Shown: positions 39,555 through 51,154 of the stretch, piece by piece | Layout: every line of letters starts with the position of its first letter | How positions within the stretch are numbered: position 1 is the stretch's first letter | NCBI RefSeq assembly: GCF_022458985.1 | Contig: NC_061777.1 | Span: forward strand, 20,239,668-20,303,667 | Length of the DNA stretch: 64,000 nucleotides | Reading direction: 5' to 3' | Source: Mugil cephalus | Taxonomy: Eukaryota > Chordata > Actinopteri > Mugiliformes > Mugilidae | Position numbers and translations under genes: made by a program | Notes under the pieces: model-generated | Told to the model about the DNA's origin: nothing | What the model saw: only the letters and a program-made list of their open reading frames with translations | Databases searched by the model: none

Positions 39555-42500
39555 CTACTTGGCACTGAGATCCACCAGTAGGTGCTGGTAGGCCAGGGTA
39601 TTGCCTTTGAAGCTGGCGGCCAGCAGGATGTCCTTGTTGTCGACGGATACCAAACTGAATGCCCTTGGGGCTCTCATGTTGAGCTCCTGGAAGGGCTGAA
39701 AGCGCTGAGTGAGGTCATCCCACAGGTATACTCTGGAGAAAGAGAAATCACTTCCAAGAATGAGGTACTGGCGAAGGCCCACTGTAAATGGATACACTGC
39801 CATCGAACCCCGAGAGGGAAGAGTCTGGATCTCCACGAAACGCTGCCCTTCCCAGCGGAGAATCTTGGAGTCACCGATGAAGCGTGTGAGGCACAGGTAA
39901 AGGACTTTCCTGACCCAAAAATGCTTGACCATCTGCACATCGGCCAGTTCTAAGATTTGTGAGTGGAAGGCAAACTGCTTCTGGCTTCGGTTCCACTGGT
40001 AGATCAGCGGTGGTTGAGAGGCGCTGGAGAGGATGAGATGAGGCTTACCCCCGACATCAAGGAACTCAACATGGGTGTCTCGATGCCAGGGGTGAAGGGA
40101 CTGATGTGAGTAGAAACCATTGCTGTTCCAGCGATAAATGCTGGTGGAGCCCGCCTTGGAGCTGTCTGCCACTACAAAGTACCACTCTCCATCCAGCTGG
40201 AAGGTCTCCACGAAGTTGGGTTTCCTCACTCGGCTGGTGTCAATGTCTTGGATCTTTACAAAGCGCTGCGGGTCGTCTTCCCACCTGAGTTAGCAGAAAG
40301 GCTGTCAGTGTAATCCCAAAACTTTCCACAATGAAAATACTAGTGTTTCATCTCAGAAAGCCAGTTTCATCTAGCTCCTGCCAGCTGGTTAGCTTAGCTT
40401 AGCAGAAATCCTGGAAACAAGGAGAAACAGCAAGTCTGACTCTGTCCCTAGCTAGCAAGAATAACACAATGCTGCATGTGACATAAGATGCTTTAGCCTT
40501 CACTTTTTTCTTTTCTATGGAAATATGTACCTGCCCTTGTGAATCACAGATGGCTATGAACCTAGTTTCTGTGGGTACATGCACTATAGCACCTTCATAA
40601 GCTTAATGGGGCATATGTTTGTCATTGTGCAATATGGCGAAAGGTAGTCCAGGAGTTCCAGACTATTTTTGTTTCCATAGGTTCCCAAACACCCCTGTAC
40701 ACAGACAGCTAACACACATGGGTTGGTTCAACTACACCATATTACTGGATTGCTCCACTTATCAGACTGGTGCTCCATCTGGTGGAAAGATTTTGTTACT
40801 TGTTGTCAGAGAGACCTGTTTCTTCTTGTTTCCAGTCCTTATGCTAAGCTAAATAGTTTGCCTGACATTCTCTACAGATATGAAATGGGTCTGGTTCTTC
40901 TCATCTAACTTTCAACAAAAAAGCAAATTATAGGCCTGGAAAACATCAGCTTGATGTAACTGCACGCCTTACTTGTAAATGTGAGATCCACCAAAAAGTT
41001 GGGCCACAACCATGTAAAGTGTATTGTTTATGACCACCGGTTTGCAGTACACAGCAGAACGAGCTTCAAGAGAGACAAAAGCAAAAAAAAAAAAACAAAA
41101 ACAAAAAAAAATCAGGCCATCAGGATTCATCTGTTAACATTGTATTGTGCATTTTTCATGTTTTGATAGTCAGTAACTCACAAGTAATGTTGTGAAATTT
41201 CCTGAAGATCATCTCTACGTGATCCCATATATACAGTGTGCAGAACCCCGTATCAGGCTGAGCAAAGGCCACAAACTGATCTTCATTGAACTCGTACGAC
41301 TCCACCGACACAGAGTGGAAAGGGAAGGTTTCATACACTGCAAAGTCTAAAGGAAGAGAAACCCAGAGTTACGGCACTCACAGTTTGAGCCAAGAAGTAA
41401 TGCTATGGTGTTTGTAAAAGAGAACAAAGACTAGAGTGAAACCTGCACTGATGCAGTTGAAGTCTCGTGGTGCGAGATCGTGGATCCTGCGTCCCTGGAA
41501 TTCAAAGGGGCTGGCGCAGTAGATGGCAGGAACAGAGGTGTTGGTTTTCTCCATCCAGTCCACCAGCCACTTGATTTTACAGTCACAGCGGAAAGAGTTC
41601 CCACGCAGGTCTCTGGGTAGCAGGTAGAAAAAGAAGAAGAACTAAATTCCCAAATGACTAAACACCTAAACCTCCTTTATGCTACAGCTCGAATATAAGA
41701 GTGCACCAGCATGTTTTGAACAAGAACTGAATTAGAAACTAACCACAGACTGCAGCCAGACAGGTCTACAGACTGTCTGGCTGCAGTGTGGTAGACCATT
41801 AAACCCTCAGGGAACTTGAACAAACCAGTGTTTTGTAGTGACAGATTGTACAGTGAAACCTCTCGGGACGGAGGTCAGAGTTTAGAGTTCAGTGCGGGCA
41901 CGCTTACAGATCTGTGAGGATGTCTAGATGTTTGAAGAGATCTCTAGGCAGCTGCTGCAGGTTGTTGTTGGAGAGAGAGCTGTAAAATGAGGGCGAGCGG
42001 TTATTATGTATATTATGTCACGATGTATCGGTTTTGAAATCATATACGTTAATAAGACAGTACAGCAACAAAATACTCACAGATGAGTCAGGGATTTGAG
42101 GCCTCTGAACGTATACTTGGACAGAGCCTGGATGTCATTATTCTCAATGAACCTAAGGAGAGAATGAGTCACAGGATGATTTTATCTTCAATAATGGCGT
42201 GATTGGTGGAAAGGAATCTGTGCTATCAGAGTACAATACAATACAAAAAAAATAGCTTCTGTAGGATTTCCAGTCAAATTAAGTGAAGCTCTAACATTAC
42301 AGTTAAAGATATAAGACATTGCAAGCTGTTTTTTTAAAAACCTGTATGTAGCATAAAGTCAATGTGTTGCAAACAGCAAGTTTTATTTACTGTTACCACT
42401 AAAAGCTCCTATCACGCCTTTGTTTCATGTGTTCAAAATGATACACAAGTATTCCAAAGGCCTACGTGTCAGCATAATTTGATCCTGTCCTGCCTGTATT

Positions 42501-43520
42501 TTTTCTATTGATAGCTCAGGGCATTCGCCATGTGCAGGCTCTCTGGAGGTGGCTGGATATGAAAATATGACTTTATTAGCATTCACAGCAGGTAGCGGTG
42601 TAAGTAGCAATAACGCAGAGGCCTGCTGGTTGGGCTGCAGCCAAAGCCACACAGCGAGCAGCCTGAGGCCGGGCCATCACAGAAGGCTGTGCACTCCAAG
42701 CCATCAGCTAACTACTTCCTAAAGCCCATCAATTCGCAGGATGGCATATTCAGCTTTATCACACTGCAGAGGCAGAAGTGCTCGCGGTCGTAGAGGAATT
42801 TCTTTTTTCGGAGTCTTTGTCATACTGCAGAGCTCACCGCAGGCAGCGGCAGGCGGTTTAATTTACAACGATGAGTCATTCACAAAAGCAAAACAGTGCA
42901 CGACAGATAATGGCTCCAAACTTTTGGGGAACAGTTCCACAAGATGCAATTACAGCATTATGGTAAATGCTAAAACATAACAGCAAGTACATAATGCTGT
43001 CATACCAGACCAAGCTAGCTGGTTTCAGTAAAGCTCCTGAATGTTCGGAGGGGCCATTTTATTGTTAATGAATTTAACTATGACTTATTTTTTTCTTTAA
43101 AGGGTTAAATAGTTTTGCTTTAAAACACTTTCTTCCTTAAAAGTTGGAACTTCTTTGTGAGTAGTTGGACACAGTTGGAAATTTTATCAGAATAGTTCAA
43201 GCACCATTCAGTTATAACCCATTTTTACGTAGCAGAAGTAGCATAAAGTGATACACTCACAGGTACTGCAGGTGAGACAGACCAGCAAACGCATCATCAG
43301 CAATCATAGTGAATGTGTTGGAGTTCAAGAGCCTGTAGACAAGAGACAACAATATAAAGTGTTTACACATGTTATACACATCCAACTAAAGTCACAGGGA
43401 CAATTCAATTTAACGTATCTACAGTTTCACAGTGGACTGAATTAAGTAAAGGGCAGAAGTTTTGACCAATACAATAAGTGCTGTTGGACCTGCACGCAAA
43501 CAGACACATATATACACACA

Positions 43521-43559
<39 letters not shown>

Positions 43560-44954
43560 ATGATTGCATCTGAGGAGATAAAGGAGTCTTTGTGTGTCAG
43601 AGCAGAACTGAAGGGAGTCAGTCATTGGCAACGACACTGATACAGAGCCACTTTACCCTCATTACTGCTATGTCACCACTGTTTTCAATAACCATTCATT
43701 TCTAGTACAGGAGCTGAAGTGCTTTCATTGTCACTGCAAAACAAAAGATGTCTGCGCGTCGCACGAAATCATACCTGTGACATGAAGTGTTGTGACTGTA
43801 TTTTTAAACGGGTGACAATCTAATAGGTTGCAAGAGAGATAATGGTGTTTATGTTTTGTTTTTTCAGCTGTAATAAAGCTCTGGATGAGTTAGGAGCACT
43901 CACAGGAACTGCAGGAGTTGAAGGTGCGAGAAAGCTCCCTCTGGGATTGTAGTAAATGCTGCGTTCACCATCGTCCTGCTCAGACAAACAACATAAACAT
44001 ACAGAACAATAAAATGTGTCATCTTGATGTCAGAACTAAGATTGTTATACAGGCAGTGACAAAGCTCACAAGGATAACGTCACATCTTTTTTTAGTGGTG
44101 GATTCCCGACAGAAAGCATGTCATTTTACTTCCATCTAAACCCCAAAAGACTCATATCCTCCCTGTCTTTGCAGATTAATTTTCAGAAGGCAAAAGTGGG
44201 ACACAAAACTTCCTTCTGTGCTTTTTTACTTCTTCTTCTGTAAAACGAGGACACCTTCCAGCAGCCTGTGTGCTCGTTGAATTTCCTCTACTGTTCAATC
44301 CTCGGGCCATGGTGATCAATATTAGATGAAAAGGAGTGCCTTGTAACCTTCGGAGAAAAACATAACCTTGCCCCCGTCAAGTGTAAAGCTTCCCTCTTCA
44401 TTACATGTGCTCCATTTATTGAGCGTATCTCTGCTCCCTTCAAGACTGAGTCTCTCGGAGGAGAAGCAGGTCTCCTGCAGCGAGGTATCTATTGTTAGTT
44501 TACCTCCCTGGAGCACCACTGGGTTTTTATTGCTGCACTACCTCAAATAAGTTCAGCATATGGCACCATAAAGCGACGTTATTTCACCCTGCATCAGTGA
44601 AGCAGCAGTAGATTCACTTTTAAGACAAGCAGGGGTCCAAGCATCATTACATAACGGTGGGTGACATCAGATGTAGCCGTATCTGTACCAGCCTGCATAC
44701 TGCAAAGTCTTCACACAGGTTAGGACGCTTATAAAAGAGAGGTGCACGCGGACTCACAGAGAGATGATTCCAGGGGGGAAGCTCTTGGGGATGGCCTTAG
44801 TGTCCACGCAGAAGGCACTGTCTTTGGTGCAGGAGCAGGTTGCAGGGCAGCGGGGTATCTTGGGGGCTCTCCTGGCGTCCGATTCGCCCGGCAGACAGAG
44901 ACACACACACAGGGCTGACAGGCAGACCAGCTCCATCCATCTTGGTCCCAGCAT
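39555..44954 (-). CDS. lgi3: Leucine-rich repeat LGI family member 3
   Basis: The nine coding exons on the minus strand are 44954-44758, 43975-43904, 43332-43261, 42152-42081, 41979-41908, 41612-41443, 41337-41182, 41063-40973 and 40284-39555. They join in frame to 543 aa (human LGI3 is 548). Residues 1 to about 27 form a signal peptide ([14 protein letters not shown]). The LRRNT cysteine cluster is [14 protein letters not shown]. Four exons of exactly 72 nt each encode one 24-residue LRR. The LRRCT is [14 protein letters not shown]...IYCASP. The remainder is the seven-bladed EPTP propeller, with [29 protein letters not shown] and ILGSDFSF, ending VDLSAK. It is closest to LGI3 within LGI1-4 in the N-terminal CVDTKAIP and YCASP segments. 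LGI proteins are secreted ligands of ADAM22/23 at synapses and in myelin. Introns carry teleost repeats and a strong hairpin. Confidence 0.93.
40370..40930. repeat. Inverted pair of teleost 'TTAGC-rich' repeat segments in an lgi3 intron
   Basis: At 40380-40460 the sequence reads 'ccagctggttagcttagctt', 'cctggaaacaaggagaaaca' and 'gactctgtccctagctagc'. At 40790-40925 it reads the other way, 'tgtttcttcttgtttccagt', 'ccttatgctaagctaaat' and 'ttctcatctaactttcaaca'. The two are diverged copies of the same repeat in opposite orientation. They lie in the intron between the last two lgi3 coding exons (40285-40972) and fill most of it. Confidence 0.55.
41743..41791. repeat. Perfect intronic hairpin in lgi3
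   Basis: 'ctgcagccagacag' (41750-41763) is followed by a 9-base loop and its exact reverse complement (41773-41786). With a two-base bulge, five more outer pairs form (ccaca / tgtgg). It lies in the intron between the fourth LRR exon and the LRRCT exon of lgi3. Confidence 0.85.
43514..43557. repeat. (CA)n microsatellite in lgi3 intron
   Basis: A nearly pure CA dinucleotide run, broken by one 'ta', lies in the intron between the first and second LRR exons of lgi3. It creates an artificial Val-Cys-rich open frame on the minus strand. Confidence 0.9.
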
Positions 44955-47889
44955 CTTCGAGCAGGAATACGGTGCAGATGTATAATCAGCTTCTTGAAGT
45001 TTTAACTCAGCAGCAAGTGGCTTGTTGAGAGGCGAGGATCAGCCCGACTACAACCCCCCAGCAGTTCTGATGAAGCAGAGCGCAGAGTTGAGGCAGGCAG
45101 CATGAGAGAGAGAGATAGCATAGGAGGGAGGAGGGGGGAGTCAGGGTAGTCCTGTGTATCCTCGGTGGGTGCGGGCGCTCTGCAGCTTCCTTGGATCAGT
45201 GCAATCTTTTTTTTTTTTTTTTGCGTCCCCAGTCAGGAGCCGCTGCCAGAATCACACTGCAGGAGTGATGAGCGAGGCTGCTTTCTCTCCACCAGGACCT
45301 GTAGGCAGGCTCGCTGACAATGAATTATTTACAGTTGCACATGCAGAAAACCTTAAAAGAACAGCAGCAGCAGGGAGCGGGACAAGGAGGGTGCAGTGGG
45401 AGTCACATCAGACGCTACAGAGGGTTTCACAGCCAGGAGTCTGGTTGTTATGTGGACATCTGATAAGACGTTAGGTCCAGTTGAGCTGCTGCACTGATGA
45501 GAGTAGACAAGTAGGAATCAAGATTGCTGTAAAAAAAAAAAAAAAATGTGTGTGCACACATCCATGTGTCAGTGGCTGGGTGTGTGTGGGCGAGTGTTTT
45601 CATTCTGGTTCTGCTGAACAGCAGCCAGGGCTGTTTTGAAATCCTTCCACAGTTCACTCAAGGAGAACAAGAAGCTCCACATATAATACGAATACCTCAT
45701 GCAGCACAATATAGCAGTGAAAAAATATAAGTTAGTATATCAGTTAGTGAGTATATTATATCAGTTAATATTATGTTTAATAAATTGGTTAAAGTGGTAA
45801 GCAATCAATGAGAAATGTCAGTCACAGAGTCACAGAGGCCAACTTTGACATGTTTTGTCAGGACAAATACAAAGACTAACAACCATTAAAAAACACATGT
45901 GATCATTGTAATCACGACCAACACTGATAAAATAATATTTCAATAACTAATAGTAATTATTTTTAACTTGTGTTAAATTTCAAAATCAAACAGTGTGTGT
46001 GCATATATATATTCTTATTTTATTTATTTACATTTATTTATTTACATTTTCTAAAAAACTGAGAAAAATAGTTTTCTCCATTTGATCAATCAGTAGCCAA
46101 CTTTGTATTACTTTAACATTTAAATGATTGTAGATAATGTCATTCAGTTGTTTGTATTATTATTTATAATTTTTGCTTTCACAAAAAGAAAAAATATGTA
46201 CAATGACAACTACAACAACAGAAGAAAAAAAAACGATTTTATTACATACTGCCCACGTCATGTTATTTTGTTATTTTCAACATTTAGTCTAAAAATGTTT
46301 TTAGTGAGACATACAACCCCAGGAAGAATAGATCTAAAAAATCAAAAATACACAACAATGTGTAAGATGTGATTCATAGAATATGTCAGATAATTAGCTG
46401 TCCCCATGGACATACTAATCATTCACACAAAAGCAAAAGATATATTATTTTTATTGGTTATTTCTAGCTGTTGCCCCATGTTTGAACAAATACACATTAA
46501 TTCAATTAATCAAAGATGCCATCTTTGATCTAACGTTTCATATCTTCAAAAAATAATTATCAAATAATTTTGATTACTTCAAATACATAAAATGTTGTTT
46601 TTAGAATATAAGTCAAGGGTCTATTGCATAAATAAGTAATGTAATCTCTTTAATTAAAAATATGTTTAAAAAAACATGTTATATTTATTGTATTTAAAGG
46701 AATCTGTAAAATGTAATCGAATATACATCTAATTATCTGATTTACAAGACAAGAAGGAAAAGTCTGTAACAATAAACCAAGCTACTCATATTCTAAGCGC
46801 TCAGACTAATAGAGTGAAAACAGCTGTGCCTCGTCCCTCTCAGTACTGACTCCTGACACCAGAGAGCGCTGTTGTCCGTAAAATAAAGTCCTATTAAGGG
46901 AGAGCGGCTGATTGGCTGGTGGCAGGGCTGCAGCCTCAGTGCCAGGCATTACCAGCTTTCCTGCACAACGACTCTGTTGTCTCAAGCAAAGACACCCTGC
47001 AACGTGCTGTCTGTCAAGGTCCCGGGGTATTGTTCTCAACCCAGACATTTGGCAGCATCACATCCAGTATTATCTATCCACGTTTGTGTGTATTTTAAAG
47101 CTGATTATGACTTTACAGACAATAAATAACTTGTCACAGGTTTCATTTTGTCATTTCTTCTTATATATACTTAAGCCATGACATGAAATGAACAGCATTA
47201 TTTTGAAGGATGAAAGAGGAAAAGCACAGGATGTCTGAAGGGGGTTCATTTGAAATTGATCAGAGGTCTGATTTGCCCCAGGATTGTTTATCGGTGTGCG
47301 TTTGAACTCTCTCCCTCAGATCTGAGAAGCCACACTGTAGCTTACAGCGTTACACCTTTAAATGTGAGTCAGTTACAAAATTATGGGTGGTGTCCCTTTA
47401 TGCCTTATCCAGTTAAGGAATGTCGTTTCCTGCGCAGCAGCTATTTTTACGGTTCTCTTTTGTGCCTCGGTGCAGCGTGTTTGCAGGTGCCCTAACTTTT
47501 TTTGTGTGCCAATTGTGTTCGTGGATTTAGGTAAGTTGTGCTCAGTCAGGAGCAGTTAATGCCTGAGCTTACTCCTTATAGAGCTCCACCCAACTCCAAG
47601 CCTCCGGTGGGAACCAGCATAATTGCATGGCATGGAGAAGGGAGCATGAAACAGCAGCTGGAAACTCTAACATGCCCCGTGTGAGGAAGAGGAATCTGGA
47701 ATGCTGCTGAGATTAATCCTCAGAATACTCTCAGTACTTAAGTACATTTTCTAAAGTACAGGTCTTGCATTTAATTGCTGTTATGGGAAATGTGCTGTGT
47801 TACGACATCAGATCGTGCATCTTGTCTTGAGAGACAATTTCTTTGCATTTTGAATAAAAGAGAAACCCACGATTGGATGCGGTGTTGAA

Positions 47890-48020
47890 GCTACCCCCAG
47901 TCTGCCAGTTAGCACAGCTTAGCACGAAGCTATACGTATGAAAGGGTCACTTCAGGTGGATTTGTGGACAGAGCTGTGTTTCTGTTGGTTTTCCATCTTG
48001 GTGCCAAGCTAAACTGCTGG
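47890..48020. repeat. Degenerate teleost 'TTAGC-rich' repeat
   Basis: The words 'gccagttagcacagcttagc' and, about 75 bases later, 'ttccatcttggtgccaagct' with 'aaactgctggccctagct' follow the order of the teleost repeat seen at 40.38-40.93 kb, again with the two orientations facing each other. Boundaries are approximate. Confidence 0.45.
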
Positions 48021-50662
48021 CCCTAGCTACACATTAGACATGGAAACGCAAGACATCAGTCCTGTCAAAAGTGTCTGTCAGGGGACACAGAATGCCTCTT
48101 CTTCGTGAATATCGAAAGGCCTTTACAGTAAACCGGGCCTTGTTCTGCAGCAGCACAGAGGACAATCTATGAGAATTCACTTTTTACGAGCAATCCAGTC
48201 ACATCTATCAGTCAAGAACAATATAGAATTAACAGCTGCGCCGCTTGTACTGAGTTGTTTCATTTCAACACTTCAAGTAATAAAGTAAAGTTCAGCCAAG
48301 TTACCACTCACTCTGAGCGCTCAACATTAGAAGGAGCACTTGGCCATGCTGATGTTTGGCAGAAATTCGTCATCAAACATTACAAGTGTTCCTCTCAGCC
48401 AGACTCTCGCAGTCTCCACATCCTCTGCTGTCTGGCATGTATGAACTCTAAAATCAGAGCTCTTCACCCCGTCGTCGGCCAGCCCTTCCCCACTGGGAAC
48501 CGACACTGTTTGGACAACACGAACTCAACGTCACAGCCACAGCTAACAGTGTTCTCTTCAGTTTCAAGCCCACATCCCATTCTGATTATAAGCCAAGCAG
48601 CCTGAAAAGACCTCTGTGTCAGTCTGTTTCCATTTCGGTTTGGTTTTCACGGTTTGGCCTCCTGGCTGCACAGGAAGCAGGAAAAACTAAATAGGAAGAA
48701 AGATGAAATTAGTTTCACCTCAGTTCTTTTCAGGGAAAATCCCAGATGCTTCAGGCTACGGACTCACAAAGGTGTTGCGGCTTCAGCCTGACATGTACAC
48801 ACACGTTGGTGGAGTCGCTGTACTGTAGAGACAACACTGTTGGAGACATGAATGCAATATGTCTGCACCTCCTCTGTGATTCTTTACTCAACCTGATCAA
48901 CGGAGGCGGGCAAGGGCACAAATAAACAGGCATTAAATCATTAACTTAATCTTCATGTGTCTTTGTGAGGCAGCTAGCCGATGGGTGCCAGTAATTCAGT
49001 TGGCCAAGTCTGAGGACAAGTTGACGTCAGGCCGGTGAGTCAAGAGCGAGTAATACATTCACACGTGACCAGGAATTCAATAAGGTAAGTGTTCCCTACA
49101 GCACGCCTTGCTGCGCTCAAATCTATCATGTTTGATGAGCATGTATTTAACAGGCAATCACAGGGCTGCAAACACGCTAATAAAATTCACGGTAATTCCA
49201 TATTAGACGATAAAGGTCGAGGCCTTGGTGGTGATGTCTGCTCCCACCTGTAAAATGGCGCTGTAGGGCGAAGGCAGGCTGAAGGATACGTTTAAGATTT
49301 TACACCAAACTGTGCCAAGAAAACAACTGTCCAAAATAGCCCTAATTCCTCGCCTTCCTCTCCAAGTGTGGCTCAGACGCTGCAAGGTATGTCAGCCAAT
49401 CTCATCCCAGGCTCAATTCAATTAAAGAGAGTACAAAGACATATGGCTCAGGGGCAAGTGATATGATTAGAGTCCTGTGCACGACGACGCCGCCGCTTTG
49501 ATTCATACCCTGCCTTATCTGCTGCCTCACAGCCTCGAGCTGAAACAACCGGTTCAAGGAGGGCTCCCTGAGGTGGGCTGCAGTATCCTCAAGAGGCTAT
49601 GAAAGGCTTCCTCAAGTAATCTCTCACAATCGGCATCGCCCAACAGACTGCGGTCGACAAGACAACACCGAACCCGTCCTTTCTAAGGCAGGGATTCTCT
49701 GCCGATTTTGAAATTCAGGGGATCGAGAATATCCTCCAAATCTGAAGGCCATGCTGCTATCTTGGTTTTCAGGCGGGACAATGCGGAGGAGCAACTGTGC
49801 CCCAGCCCTCCCCTCCCCACCACCACCACCATCAAGCTGAGCTGCCATAAAAGATAAGCGATACGCCTCTTGGGACAGGGATGTGTCGAAGGAATGCATG
49901 CGCAGGTATCCCTCTGCCTGTGGGGACTGCGGAGAAAGGCCCAGCACACCAGTTGATCCTGTTTGATAAAGGCCCTGACAGGCCCAGATTATATGTCTCA
50001 GCCTGGAGGAGGTGTCTGTGTCTCATTCCTGTGCTGAAGAAAGTCGATCTGGTGGGAAAGAGGCGGGGCCATGCCTGTAGGCGTCAGTTTTTGTATGGGC
50101 GCCAGCGCACACCTTGTCAGGCAGACACCACTACCACCGGCCCCTCTGCACCACCCCGCCGCTCGCTCGCTGCACACCAAACAACAGCACCCTCACCCAG
50201 CTCATTTACCTGACCACACCCGCGCCTCCAGGCGCCATAAATACTCTTTCCGCAAATCACGACAGATTTGTGCTGCAGAAAGGTTTCGCCTTAAAAGCTG
50301 ATTTCATTTCGTCTTCAGTTTTGTCTGAGGCAGTTTGGACTTAATCTGATAAAGTATGTGGAGCTGCAAATTACAGCGAGTTAAATATGAAACAATTGTT
50401 TCTGACAACAAGGAAAAAACAACAAGCAGAGGGAAAATTAGATTTTAGACAGGAAGCAGAGATGAATTAAACTCAGTAGTACTTTATAAAATAACACATT
50501 ATAACGTGCTTTCATTCCATGAATCTTTTACTAATAACATTTTACTTTTAAAGGGCTGCAAGAAAGTGTGAGACTACAGTAGATAAACATGACTTTTAAT
50601 GAGAGAAACTACATACATACATACACGCTACATGTGCATTTTAGATTGCAACAATGACGCAT

Positions 50663-51154
50663 ACACCGATCAGCCACAACATTATGACCACTAAATGGAG
50701 AAGTAAATATCATTGACCATCTTGTGATAATCCAAAATTCTGCACGGAAACTTTTGAATGTGGGATCTGGGAAACTATTCATGTGGGCATGTACCACCCA
50801 CCTACACCAGACCAGACCCCATAGCAATGACACTCCTTGATGACAGCAGCCATCCCCAGCAGGATGCAGCCTGACACAGACGAAAAATGGTTTAGGAACA
50901 ACTAACAAACAGCACAAGATGTTGACCTGGCTTCCAAATTCACTGGATCCCAAACTGATTAAGTATCTGTCGGATGATTCACACAGTCCCCTCCCCTCAA
51001 CCCACAGGACCCAAAGACCTCCACTAACAACATTCTGTTGCCAGACACCACAGGACACCCTCAGAAGACCCATGTCCATGATGAGTCACAACTGTTTAGG
51101 AGGCATAAATGGAGACCTACATAATAATGGAAGGTGGTCATAATGTTATGCTTG
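50663..51154 (+). mobile_element. Tc1-like non-autonomous element with both termini
   Basis: The left terminus 'caccgatcagccacaacatt' plus 'atgaccac' (50664-50691) pairs with the right terminus 'ggtggtcataatgttatgct' (51133-51152) as an inverted repeat. The interior contains 3' transposase words: 'tgacactccttgatgacagc', 'ggtttaggaacaactaac', 'gatgttgacctggcttccaa' and 'accacaggacaccctcagaa'. The N-terminal half of the transposase is missing, so the element is about 490 bp. It has in-frame stops and cannot encode an active enzyme. The same internal jump is present in the copy at 12930-13185. Confidence 0.8.

Noticed and set aside
49881..50213. 110-codon plus-strand frame, Pro/His/Thr-rich
   Set aside because: It is low-complexity, overlaps several open frames on both strands and has no conserved feature.
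50609..51079. 156-codon minus-strand open frame
   Set aside because: It is antisense to the Tc1-derived element; a similar peptide at 12872-13177 arises only because the same transposon relic is there.
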